Assembly (NCBI GenBank): GCA_947687605.1
Contig: CANTUT010000010.1
Location: 248,001-312,000, forward strand
Reading direction: 5' to 3'
Source: Reutealis trisperma
Taxonomy: Eukaryota; Streptophyta; Magnoliopsida; Malpighiales; Euphorbiaceae
DNA length: 64,000 bases
Made by a program: the position numbers and the translations under genes. Below, piece by piece: positions 12,458-24,613 of the stretch. A model generated the notes under the pieces. The model was not told the origin of the DNA. It was given only the letters and a program-made list of their open reading frames with translations, and made no database searches. Numbering within the stretch: position 1 is the first letter of the stretch; each line of letters begins with the position of its first letter.

Positions 12458-13104
12458 TGTTTTTTTTTTTTTCCTCTGCATAAAATATATTAAAATTTAA
12501 ACATTTTAATTAGCTAGTTTCAAATTTTAGTTAATGTAAATAAGCTTTTATTTATCACAACTTTTGCATTGAGACTTGAATTCAGCACTTCTTTGCCTAA
12601 TTTTATCTCAACTATTAATTGAATTAAGCACATCATATACTACATTCGCCCGACTAACCGATTTAACAATAACTGCATAAATAATTTAAGTATATACAAA
12701 TTTAATTTCAAAATTAAGTATTCACACATTATACCACATCGTAATGTTCCAGATATTATAATACTCGAATAACTAGCTTTTTTTTTTTTTTTTTTCCTAA
12801 TTTCACTCCGTCAAAAAACTTTAACTTAATATGCATATCGAACTATAATTTAACGGTAAATACATATTTTTTAAGTAATAAGCTCAGAATCAATTCTATC
12901 TTCCAAATACTCAAAAAAGAATTAAAAACTTGAACTTGATATCATAATTTACTGCGACTAACTCTAGCACCAATGAATTAAAACTCATTAGTTTACCTTA
13001 ACTACTACAGAATCTATAGAATGATAATTATAAAATACTATTGAATAATAACAAAGTTTAGGAATAGCAAAAATTAAAGAAACCCATTAATAACATATGC
13101 TAAC

Positions 13105-13208
13105 CTTTGAAGTAGAGAGACCTAATTAGATAACAAAGAAAGGGATATTGAATTTGAAACACAGAGAAAGAGAGAAAGAGAGGTGAAGAAGAAGGAGGAA
13201 ATGGTGAA
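13105..13208 (-). other. Likely 5' UTR exon of the zinc-finger gene
   Basis: Minus-strand sequence rich in CTTCTC and CTCTTTCTC runs ends at a donor TCAAAG/GTTAGC (13105). The matching acceptor would be TATGCAG/AGG at about 12477, leaving a 5' UTR intron of roughly 630 bases. The upstream edge is set by the TATA box at 13231-13238 and is approximate. Confidence 0.5.
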
Positions 13209-13230
13209 TGTGATAGATACGGTAAGGGTG

Positions 13231-13238
13231 GTTATATA
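13231..13238 (-). promoter_or_regulatory. TATA box of the zinc-finger gene
   Basis: TATATAAC on the minus strand, about 25-30 bases upstream of the start of the pyrimidine-rich leader. This spacing is right for a plant core promoter. Confidence 0.5.
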
Positions 13239-16045
13239 CATAGTTAGATTAGGGAAAAGAGGAGGGGAATAAAATGGAGGGCCAAAGTGAATTGTAACTT
13301 TTTCGTTTTCTGATAAATGGGAATATTATAAATAATTTTATCAATAAATCAGAAAACAAAATCTAAAGTAGGAAAAAGAGAGATATGTAAAGGAGAAAAA
13401 TTATTCGAGCTGCTACGATTCCAATAAGACTCGCAATTTTGAACAAATTACTTTACCCATTTCACTTTTTTTAGGGCTTCTTGACGTGAAAATTGAGAAC
13501 CACAATTGCTCTTACAATTACAAACATACTCATGATTTTCCCTTAGTGCATGTCCTTCCTTTCTAAAGTTTTGTGGATATATATATACATATATATATTT
13601 GTGATTTTATAAGATATATAACAATGGTAATTGGTGGACTAGACTGGATTTTTGCAATTCTCATCAGTAATGTGTGAAATAAAAAAGATTAAATTTATCT
13701 TCAAAATTGTAAAATTCCTAGTTCAAATCAATTAAAAGAAAATCACAAGTTAGTTGAGATTAATTATTTTGAATATAATTTTCTTTAAACACTTTAGAAT
13801 TTGAGTATTACATCAAATTATTTCTAAAAAATAAAATTGAGTAAATTTGAATATTTCAAATTGGCCCATTCTTTTAATAATTTTCGGTAAAATTTTTGAA
13901 ATTTTCTCAAAAATATTTATTATTCTAATGAATTTATTGTGAATAATGAATTATATTTCAAGTTGGATTATAATGAAATAATTTTATTTAAGTCAATAAA
14001 TGAAAAAATTGATTTGTTAGTTGATTTAAAATTTAAATAAATTGAGTTTCGAATCATTTCATATTTCATGTAAATCGATTCAAATAAATTATGAAATTAT
14101 AAATTTTAAGAAGTAAATTTAAGCATCATAAATTATTTACTATCATTAATTATTTTACATATATACCAAATTTAAGAGAAAATTTGAATATATTTCTAAC
14201 GAGATTTTAATTAAAGAGAAAAAGAAATACATGCATCATGCAAATGCATGCCTATAATGGAAAAAAAAAAAAAAAAAAAAAGAGTCAAATCATGAAATTC
14301 CATGCACATGCACAAAGAGAAAGAGAGTTGGCAGTCAAAACTGAAGTTATAAATTGAAGCAAAGTGAAGCTTTAGGTGGTCGCATTCAATCTACATAATA
14401 AGACATATCATAGAGACCAAACAAAAACAAAAACAAAACAAATAGATTGAGGATCCCACATAAAGAAAACAGGAGATTTTGTCAGCCTATAACCACAACA
14501 CACACTACTAATCCAAAAATAAACATCCTCCAACTCAATCAATTAATTGATCAACCAGCACAGCTCTACCTACAAAAGGTCCTTTGACCATACTTATCTT
14601 GGTCCTTCAAATCACTGCTTAGCTAGCTAGCTAGCGTGCAAATCATGAAATGGCCCCCCCAAAAAAAAAAAAAAAGTAATTTTTAATTCAACTTTATCAA
14701 GAGTTCAAACTCAATATCTCATTCATCAATATCAAATTTAACTCTAACCCAATTTGAGACTTGAAAGCCAAGAAAATAACATTGAATTTGTTAAAATTAA
14801 AAAGATTTCGCATAAAACTATAACAAATGATATTAATACTTAATATTTAATATTTGTGTTTCACCATCCATAATTTAGAATTTTTTATTAGATTTGAAAT
14901 TTCTTATACAGTATCAAAGTCAATTTTGCACCTTACTTTTTATGTACTTTTTCGTGTGTTTCATTATGTCTGTAGGTAAATGTCAATAAATCCTACCCTT
15001 AATTTGTTTATGTTATATGCTAGCCCTCAATCTGTTTATGTCACTTGCTAATAAAAAGTCTATCATGTATTAAGAAGGAGTGTTAAAGTTAAAAAAAAAA
15101 AAACATAAATATAACAAATAACTTATACTCTAACTTAATATAGTATTCGAATCTTACGATCTGTTAACTTAGATTTTTAGGTTGGATTTGAGGTTGGTTT
15201 TTCACCTAACTCAATTAAATTTTAATTTTTATTCTTAAAATCATTTTATATACAAATGGTTGAAAAAGTAAATTTGGCTTAATTATTATTAAAATTTTAA
15301 CGTGTATATTGATAGAAATTAAATTGAAATAGTAGAGATGATTTGAATGGATATAGGTTAAACTCACAAATGAATTAGGTTTCAATGAATTTAAATTAAC
15401 CATTGTTAAAAGATTACACCTAATAAATTAGGTAGTCAAATTCAAATTATTATATACCTATATGTTTTTGGTATATTTTTTTAATGTAGGATTAATTCTC
15501 AACATATATTATTGTTAAAATAAATTTTTATATATAACTTTAAAACAAGTTAGAACTAGTAGATAAAATCATATAAATATTGAATATAATTAAAATTTTA
15601 ATTTTAATTAAATTTAAGAGTCAATTCGGATGAAATATTATTATAACAGACGAATCCAAAACAAATAACATTAATCATTTGCACATTTAACAGCACTCAG
15701 AATTGAAGACATTGCAGGTCCACTTCTTAGCTCAATTATTTGGATGAGGGGTACCTGATATAGACAGTGTCTCTGTCAATTATATACTTTCAGAATCAGC
15801 AAAGTGAAAGCAAATGCATGAAGGGTAAAATTGTTGTTGCTTTACAAATTTGAATATTCCCTTTTTCCTTACTTTGGTTCCCCTCCAATAACAGAATATA
15901 TATTACATATGTTGAATTTTACTTTTCCTTCCTCTCTCTTAATTTTATGATTCTGAAAACGATTTTATTGTTATTGGAGTAGGATACCATAAAATATAAA
16001 AAAGAAAAATAAAGAATTGAGCGAAGAATTAACCACTTCAATATA

Positions 16046-16115
16046 CACTGCGGCATAGTTTGATGGTAAAGTATATATTCACCTAAGCAGTAATGGACGC
16101 AAGATTTGAAATGAG
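16046..16115 (+). mobile_element. Possible tRNA-like SINE remnant
   Basis: CATAGTTTGATGGTAAAG resembles a tRNA D-arm/A box (compare TAGCTCAATGGTAGAG), and GCAAGATTTGAAATG about 45 bases later resembles a B box. No poly-A tail or target duplication is evident. Weak evidence. Confidence 0.25.
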
Positions 16116-17587
16116 TGAGAGTTGATGATAACAATATCAATTTATAATTGAAATTAATACAAAATATGATTAATAAACAACAAAAAAGTCACTTAAGTTT
16201 TTACCCTAAGTTTTCCTCTTAATGTTAAATTAACTAGTATAAAATTTAAATTAACTAGTAAGAAGATGATAAAATGGGTATTTACCTTAAAAAATTTCTT
16301 TGCTTTTTCTTGATTTACCTTTTCTCATTCTCTTCTCCACTTTTTTTTTTTTTTTTTTAAATTTGTCGTGGTGTCTTTTATTATTTTGTACTCATATAGT
16401 ATCATGCCTACCCACTTGCAATGGACCTTTAATGGGTCTACTCTTGTATCTGGATAATAAATATAAATTCGATTTTTCTCTAAAAAATAAAAAAAAAAAA
16501 TTTAACGGCTTCAAGTTTTCACACTTACATTTTTCTTTTGGGTAAACCAAAGCTATATACAGTACAATGGAATGATGGATATAGAGAGAGGAATGTATAG
16601 AACACCAATGGAATACAACAAGGCATCTTTCTTTTTCTATTAGGTAGCTAGCTAATTAGTAGTAATAATTAAGAAGAGATATTTTTGACAGATAATAGCA
16701 ATTAGCAAATTTAAAAGAAAAAAAAAACTTGTTTTAAACAAGAAACAAAGAAAAGAAAAAGAGAAAGGCAAAATGGTGAGTTTCAATAAAGACAGTTTGA
16801 AGCTGGGAATTAATGATGGAATAACAAGTCTTCGAGGTTTCATTTTGACCACCTTTTTCTTTATTTTTCCTTTTCTATCTGCGGCTGCTCTCTCTATCTG
16901 TTCTATAATTAAGCTCTATCTCTCTCTCTCCCTCTCAACAAAAAAAAAAAAAAAAAAAAGATATATATATAGATATATGAACATGAAAATGAAGATCTAT
17001 AATTTTAATTTAATTATATAACAAATGGAAAAAATAAATTAGGTCTGGCCTCCATTCTCTTGGAGAATGGTAAAGCAGGAGAGAAAGAGGGCAAACTGTA
17101 AAGAACTAAAGAAGAGCAAAGATAAGTGGTGCTGATTCGATTCTCCTCTTGGGAATCACACCCATGCATATGACCACGACCAACTTCATTACTAATATTC
17201 ATTTCTGCTTTTCTTTCTTTGTTTCTTTCTTTCTTTTGTCACTTGCCAAATCCAAATCAAACCAAATAATGTCTTGTGTTATGGTGTGCGCATGTGTTTT
17301 TGGTAACGATAAAACAATAAAGAAAACAAAACTACTTTCACTTTATTTCTTTGCTTAATTGATTCAATTAAATCATAAATTTTACTAATAAATTATCAGA
17401 GATTTTTTCGTTATTGTTTAGTAATCAAGATCATCTCTGCATTCAACTTATACATTTAGAAATTATCTTATAATTATTAATATGAGAATCAAATATTAAT
17501 TAATAAAGAGAAAAATTTTCTCTATTTTATAATTAATAGTCAACCCTTTCCATTGATGTTCTAAATCTCTCCCGTTTTGTAAAAAAT

Positions 17588-18243
17588 TAAGGCTATATTT
17601 GATTTATAAAATTGATTAAGAATAAAATAACTATTATGTAAGAATTAATGATTCTTTACTTTGCTTCAAATTTTAAATAAAGAATATTAATTTTATAAAA
17701 TAATAATTATGTATTTTTTATTTAATACATATTTTACAAAAAATTAAAGAGTTAATATTTTTTAGATTATAGAATAAATTATTTTCATTTTTGCCCTTTA
17801 AAAAAATTGACAAATCCATGTTCAGCACTATTATATTATTTTTTTTAATCTTAAAATTTTCTTTTTTATTTTCTAATATATATATATACACACACACATA
17901 TTACTATTTTTTTAAAAATTTTAACTCTTTCAATCAATTTTTTGAAAAAAAAAAAACTTGACTAAATAGAATAAGAAATTAATTTAGATAATTAATTAAA
18001 CTTTTTTTTAAATTTAAAATCAAATAAAAAAATTATTTGTTATGCATTTAAAGTATTTCTTAAATAAAATTGATAAAATTAGATTTTATTTTAATATAAA
18101 TAGTGAAATTAATTTATAATAATATTATTATCATTTATATAAAATAAAATAATTATTCTATAATATGAACAAAATTATGAAACTAAAATAATTATTCTAT
18201 TTCTTGTTAGTTCTATTTCGCGAACTAAAAATAACCTAACAGA
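17588..18243. mobile_element. Possible 650-bp inverted-repeat element
   Basis: GGCTATATTTGATTTATAAA near the left edge, followed by GAATAAAATAACTATT, is loosely mirrored at the right edge, which on the other strand reads GGTTATTTTTAGTTCGCGAA followed by AGAATAATTATTTTA. The interior is AT-rich with no coding frame. The similarity is imperfect, so this is tentative. Confidence 0.3.
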
Positions 18244-19196
18244 ATGATACTATACATGCAATTTTTACAAAATTTTCTGAATCATATATAGATGTTGCTG
18301 CTTGCAACATCAAGTGTCATATAATTCATATAAATGTCATGATGTAAAATTAATTGCCATTTATGCTTTCTATAGATATTTTATCCAATTCCATATTCAT
18401 GCATTTCCAGAAAAAATACCAAAATTCAGCAAGTTCACACTAGTCATGAATATGTTCATATCATTTTATCCAATTCCATATTCATGCATGCAAAGCCTGT
18501 TTTTCCAACTATTGGGAATGGTATTATATATATAAGGCTTGAAATAATCAAAAACTAAAACCCCGGTGCCAATTAAAAAAAAAATTGATATAAATAATGC
18601 ACAACATTTCATTAAAAATACAAAGGTAGACTCTGGACTGCAAGCTATGGAAATTGGAAAACATTATGAATACACCAAGGAAAACAGTCAAATATAGAAT
18701 CCCATGCATTATAAAAGCCCATAAAAAGAACGGGGAAGTACTGCTAGAGAACAGGTTTATATGAAACCCAGAAAGAAAATATATATATATACATCTACAT
18801 ACTAGAGCCCATTGTAGGTAGTCTAGTTCCTCCCAATAATCGTCCTCTCAGAAGAGGTCATAAATGCACAGCAAGAGAGACTCTGATGCCGCAACTAGAA
18901 CTCTGCCGAAATGGGATACCAAGAGCCAACCAAGTGGCAAAATTTTCTCTGGCAGAACTCTTGAAAACATTTGAACCTAGAGATGGCCCATATGAAGAAA
19001 GCAATCAATTATCACATTTTCAAGGCATATACAACAGAGGACATCTTATGATTAAGATGTATCATATCTCTGAATTCTAGAGTTGCACCAATATCTATAA
19101 CATATAAATAGCTAATATCAAAAGAAGTGAGCTGAGAATTGTGATATCCAGACAAAACACTTACAAAATGCAAAAGAGGCTTAATTTGAAGATCCA

Positions 19197-20429
19197 TTAA
19201 GATCCTGTTCTGATTCGACTACTGGGACTAGCAACAGTCCTCGCACTAAGAGATTCAGATGAACTATGTGAGTCTCTCTGACTAGATGATGCACTTCCCC
19301 GGAGACTATGAGGAGCATGACGGGGAGATCTGGAAGCTGGTTCACTCACTTTAGAAGTTTCAGCCTCCAACATCTTGGCTTCATCGGTCAGCATTGCTAA
19401 CTGTTTCAGCAAAAGCGGCTCAGTCACAGAATAATAAGGATGTCCAACAGGATGTTATATGCATTGATTATTACTTTATTAGGGGTTGGAAACTGCATAG
19501 CAGAAATGCAATTGCAGCATTAAAACTTAAAACTTTCAAAATTTATGTATGAGTGCATCGAAAATGGAGTCTCATATCTATCTAAATTCTGAAGGAATAA
19601 AAACTAATGCCGATGCATGGCTCTGGTCATTAAGTAGGAACTGGAATAAGGACTCCAGAGACAGTCCTACCATTCAGCATTTTTGCATGACATTGCTCTA
19701 AGGCCTCAAACCAAGTACCACATTAGTTGTAAGCCAAAAAATTAACTCTTGCACCAGACAATTTCCCTTTGAAGGGGGAGAAAAAAAAAATGGCTATGCT
19801 AATCATTGGCCTTCCTCACTACCTATCAAATAAAAATTTAATTTCATTCTATACCCGAATTTCATTCTCTTTCAAGCGGTCTTGGAGTGCATTTATGGCA
19901 GGACTTAAACTGCACATGTTTCAATAGTAAGTATCAGCAAAAAAATAAACCACAGGGAAAAAAGGATGAGGGGAAATAAAAAGTTGGCTCACTGTTTCTA
20001 ACCAATATTCAATCAATTTGCACATGGAAGCCTGATATGTTGCAGTGTGATGTACAAATGTAAGAGGGTGTACTTTTCCATCCCTATGTAAAATGACAGC
20101 AAATTAGAAGACAGTGAATAAAAAAGAAAAATAAAGACATAAGGATGAAAACAAATGCCATGGTTGTGACAGTGTAATTAGTATCACCGCATATTTTGCA
20201 AGATAGCTTGGTTATATGCTCCCCTCTCCTCTTCATACAATACACGTTGCAAATCCGTAAATGACATTAGAGGTGAATCAAGATTGATCAGAGATGACGT
20301 GGGCAAAACCTGAAGAGGAATTTCTTTTCTGATGTATTCCGCACCACTGTTGGCAGAAAGGATAGGATATTGTAAGTTGGTTAATACAAATGAATGAATG
20401 ATCATTACAAGAAGCTATATATATATATA

Positions 20430-20467
<38 letters not shown>

Positions 20468-23400
20468 GAGAAGGTTCTTGTTCTTTTTTATTTTTTATTT
20501 TTTGAATTTTCTTAGTAATCATAATCATATATATACATGCTATGATAGCAGACTCTAAACTCCACTTAGAAGAATCTTAGGGAAGCAAGAGACCAAGAAT
20601 ACACTCAACTATTAGCACACCTCATTTCCAAATTTGAGCGGTGCATAGCTTCTTGCATACTTTCTGACATATCCATGGGGTCAATATCAACAACTGCATT
20701 TTCTGAATTGCCAGTAGGATAGCCGCCTCCAATTCTCTCTCTCCCGACATAGTTGGCATCAGCATTAGCAAAGAAATCCCCCAAGTCCAAAGATCGCACT
20801 CCACCCTGTCATTCATATATGGAACAATTAAAAGATGTACCAACAAAGTGGAAAGAGTATTATCTTAAGATCTGATGCATGTCCATAAATGGAAACCATG
20901 ATGTATTGTCCTAAGATCTAAAGCACAATGGTAAAAAAAAAAATAATGCGATCATGCATGTTTTACTGCTTTTTTGGTGTAGGAGGGAGCAGGGAGGTCA
21001 AATTTAAATTTAAGATAGTTGAAAAGAGAAAGGAATGTGACCATGGTTCTCCATAACAGGAGGATATATCACTACATGAAGCCTATACTAGTACCCATCA
21101 CAGCACCCATGCATGTTTTATTGCTTTAAAACCATGAATAGCAAAGGCCTATAAATTCCATCATTTCATTTAGTCATAAGTTTTTATTTTACTTCCACTG
21201 GAAAACCCTCTGACAAAATGATGTCATGAAATAGAACCTGGGAATCAGCCATAAGTATGTGCCTGGACTCTGGAAAGTGGCAACTATCCCTGGTCTAGGC
21301 ATTCAAAGAACAGTGGGAATCTCATAAGAAATTAGGAAACCACAATACCTCAGAGCAACTCTTTTATCCAAACTCCGTCCCTGACATTCATAGTAAGTGT
21401 GTAACAAGCCCAACATTGCGAATCAAATGCATACCTTACTTGATCCTGCAGCTGTTCTTGAATCACCAGTGTCTTGCTCAGGGCTTTCTACTCTGGCAGA
21501 TCCAGATTTCACTGATGTATTTTCTGAGGAACTTAAAGATGATTCAACATCTATGTAACTTCTATTTACAAGTGATGCAGAAATAGGTCTTGATACATTA
21601 TTCTGCTTCCCATCTGAGGACTGGAAAGCAATGACTTGGATTCTCCCGACCTGAAATTAACCAGAGCAAGTTCCATTTTGGCCATGTTGGAAACATTTAT
21701 CGGTAGACAACTCGCTATATACAATGCATCTAGTGCAGACAGCAGACCTTATTAATATCTTCACTGTAACAAGAAAATATCAGCCCGATAAACCCAGGAT
21801 CCAGAAGTTGATACATTGCCTGAGTCCGCACATCTGCAGAAGCCAGAAAGAAGAGGACAGGAGTTGCTTCAAATTTCTAGCAACCAATTATATCGCACGC
21901 CAAAAAAAACTTAAAACAAAAAAACTACTAGTCAACAAACAAGATCACAGAAATGGTTTTATTGCAAATGGATTATAAATTCAACTTCATTACACAAAGG
22001 TAGAAAGCATAGAGAAAAATAAAGCATTGATCAGGAGAGGCATTGACAATTTCTTCAAGATTTTAATCATATTTATTGAACTTCAAAAACTTACCTACAT
22101 GAGAAGGGAAAACTGTAATATGAGGATGTGAATGATACCACCCAATCACCCTTGTTGTCTGTCCCGTTGATGCTGTCATTCTGTGTTATACAGTTAAAGT
22201 ATACAGCATAGCCAACAACTTTTAACATTCTTATGCACATTGCATCATGCAAGTAACACTGGTCATAGCAACTATTTGTTGCTGCACGAAGAAAGCCTAT
22301 CAATATGACTGTTTGTGGTAGTCCTAATAATCAATCTTAATCAAGACCCTGACGCCACCACATACCCTCCAACCCCAGCCCCCCACCCACACCCCCTCTC
22401 CCTCCCCTCCCTCAATCAACCAACCCACCCAACCCCCCCAAAACAGAAAAAAACCCACAACCAAGTTGGATTAAGGTGTAACTCATAAGAAACTATGCAA
22501 AACCTACATAGATAATTTAAATTCTTTAATTATGTGAAAATTTTAGTTCACAACATTAACAACCATGTAATATGCAAAGACAGATCTAAATTGGTGAAGA
22601 TTGAATTCCATTCATCAAGCTAACTTTGCCATCTTCTTTTTTATTTGTTTCATTATGCAACCAAAGGTTTATATAAGAAGCATTTCAGCAAAAAAAAAAA
22701 AAGCAGACTACTGTGTAAAATAAAAAAGGAAAAAAAAAAAGTCCTGTACAGGCCAAAAATGATGTTGTTCAACACAGAGACACCCCACCCAAGGTTGCCT
22801 TGAAATAAACTTTATTACCTACCATTTCAAAGCAATTTTAATCCCTATCTTACCACGATATGAAGTATAAGATTTTGATTGACTAAAATTTTTCATAGTA
22901 TAACAATCAAGGACTAAATGCAATCAAATTTTAAGGTTTAGGGATTAAATTGTGGTTTAATTAAATTAGAAACTATGAGTAGAAAATTTATATTTTTATA
23001 ATCAAGGACTGAAGCATAGTTATTAACGAACCATAGGGATCAAAATTGCTAAGCGCAGAATAAGTGTCCTTTAAGGACCATGAACAACCTCTCTCTCTCT
23101 CTCTCTTCTTTTTTTTTTTTTTTTTTTCCCTTTTTGTAATTAACCATCCCTTTCATTAAGGAAAAGGCAGATACCCAAAGAAGAATTAAGGATATCTCAG
23201 CCTGAGCTGATGCAGCAGCCAACTGTTCTGGATTTGTCTCTACACGGTCCTTTCGCCGGTCAGATCTTGACTGAGGTGAAGCTCCCCAGATAAGTGCAGT
23301 GACACTACCATTTTTTGAGTACTGATATTTCCAACATCAGAAAGAAAAGCATCATTACATGACAGTAGAGTTTTCCCTCCAGTCCATGCACACTCACATG

Positions 23401-24613
23401 CATAGAGGAACAAACAGATTCCACAAGAAACTAATTTCCCAAAAAACAACATTCTCATATCCATCCAAATAATGAGGGGAGAAAAAGGACTTGAGAACCA
23501 TGTTCAAGAACTAAGTTATACCCATATGCAAAGATAGAACTGACAAATTAGGATATAATAGAGGACTGACAATGAATACCACAACCCCAAAATCTACAAG
23601 CATGTACATTATTACATAGGTATAGATTTGTTAATTTAAGCAAAATTGATGATTTTATGTTTTTCTTTTAGTTTGCATGAATATATTGAAGAAGAACATA
23701 AAATTGAAACGACTAAAGTGGAAATGAAACACATTGTGAAATGGTGAGATTCCATTCCATGGCTCTTCAAGGGTATTTAAAGTAAATGAAACTTTATTCC
23801 CTAGAAGATGGACTCTTTTACAAATGTTGATGTATTGGATTTTCAGTCATATTTCAACACTTCCAAAGAAAGAAATGTCATCATATTAACTTAATATTAC
23901 AAAAGACTTACCTTTCAGATGAGAATGATAACAAGAAATCACTAACACGAGCTATACAATCACTAGCGGGCATCAACAACCTATCTTTGCTCTTTTGGTT
24001 CTTTTTTTTTTTTTTTTTTTTTTTTTTGCCATAGATGCTTGAAGATGCATTGTCTTATGAACCAGAACCAAAATAGTTCAATAAGACTCTGAATAAAAAA
24101 TAATAAAAAAAATAACTGCTCAACCAGAACATCCCATACACACTGGTCTTCTCTCCCTTCAGAATTAGAATGCCTCATTTGGGATGTTATTGTGACATAA
24201 AAAATAAAAAAATAAAAAAAAATAAAAAGGAGAAAACCAATATGTAAGCTCTGTCCTTGTAGAACATAAAAAGCTTCAAATTTTGAATATGGGCAATCAA
24301 ATCATAACCGACCCATTTCAATTAAGACAACAAAAACTGCGTAATTACCACTTTCTTCCACGACAATCACAACACGAAGATAAATAATATTAACAAAACG
24401 AATTAAGCAAAAAAAAATCCTAAAATTCATATAAATAGAAGCAAAGATTAAAACTTTATGAGTCAAATTGAAAAATGAGAATCAAAAAAACAAAAATTAA
24501 ACCTCAATATCACCAAGAAGCAGGCCCATAATCTCTTCAGTCTCTGTAGACAATGCATGGGTAAGGCAAGTTAACCACACATCCTCAGACATTTTGACGC
24601 TTGTTAGAGACAT
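19197..24613 (-). CDS. BRCC36: BRCC36-like K63-specific deubiquitinase (JAMM)
   Basis: Ten exons encode 436 aa: 24613-24503, 23321-23196, 22182-22095, 21833-21748, 21650-21435, 20805-20621, 20346-20188, 20083-20003, 19909-19855, 19400-19197. All joins keep phase. The protein opens MSLTSVKMSEDVW. Its MPN domain has the full JAMM zinc site: Glu27 in TEEIMGLLLG, His96 and His98 in GWYHSHPH, Ser106 and Asp109 in PSHVD. This predicts a Zn-dependent isopeptidase that cleaves K63-linked ubiquitin, as BRCC36 does in BRCA1-A/BRISC-type complexes; in plants BRCC36 works with BRCA1 in DNA repair and recombination. After the MPN core come a Ser/Asp-rich insert (about residues 150-210), a helical region with MSGAEYIRKEIPLQVLPTSS, and a Ser/Arg-rich tail ending RIRTGS. 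The second intron is AT-AC and U12-like. A second in-frame ATG at Met8 is possible; the first matches the plant form I know. Confidence 0.93.
20416..20463. repeat. Compound AT/GT microsatellite in BRCC36 intron 6
   Basis: An AT run passes into a TG run of about 12 units with one interruption (GTGTGCGTG). It sits between exons 6 and 7. Confidence 0.9.
22183..23195 (-). other. U12-type AT-AC intron of BRCC36
   Basis: Exon 2 ends GCT GAG and the intron opens ATATCCTTAA (23195-23186), the U12 donor consensus in its AT form. It ends ATAACAC before AGA ATG ACA, so the terminal dinucleotides are AT and AC. A branch-site match TACTTTAACT lies at 22201-22192 with its branch A 11 bases from the intron end, as expected for the minor spliceosome. 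The alternative acceptor AG two bases on would break the frame inside the catalytic domain. There is no polypyrimidine tract at the acceptor. Confidence 0.88.

Larger units (their letters stand above)
13240..18590. other. Intergenic DNA, no gene recognised
   Basis: 5.3 kb between the zinc-finger gene and BRCC36. Most is AT-rich. Two stretches (about 14290-14640 and 16550-17340) are less AT-rich and carry no convincing protein frame. Open frames at 16300-16545, 16773-17021 and 17014-17202 are short, hydrophobic or run through homopolymers, and I do not call them. Confidence 0.5.

Noticed and set aside
16773..17021. 82-codon plus-strand ORF with hydrophobic centre
   Set aside because: Reads through CT and poly-A repeats; start region has no supporting context.
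18886..19080. 64-codon plus-strand ORF
   Set aside because: Antisense to the 3' UTR of BRCC36, no supporting features.
20416..20463. AT/GT run considered as a regulatory Z-DNA element
   Set aside because: Simple intronic microsatellite; nothing else supports a function.
21724..21978. 84-codon plus-strand ORF
   Set aside because: Shadow of BRCC36 exon 4 on the other strand, then intron.
22360..22440. C-rich CCCACCC tract in BRCC36 intron 2, considered as a polypyrimidine tract
   Set aside because: It is 180 bases upstream of the acceptor and not followed by a usable AG in phase; the U12 branch site explains the acceptor better.
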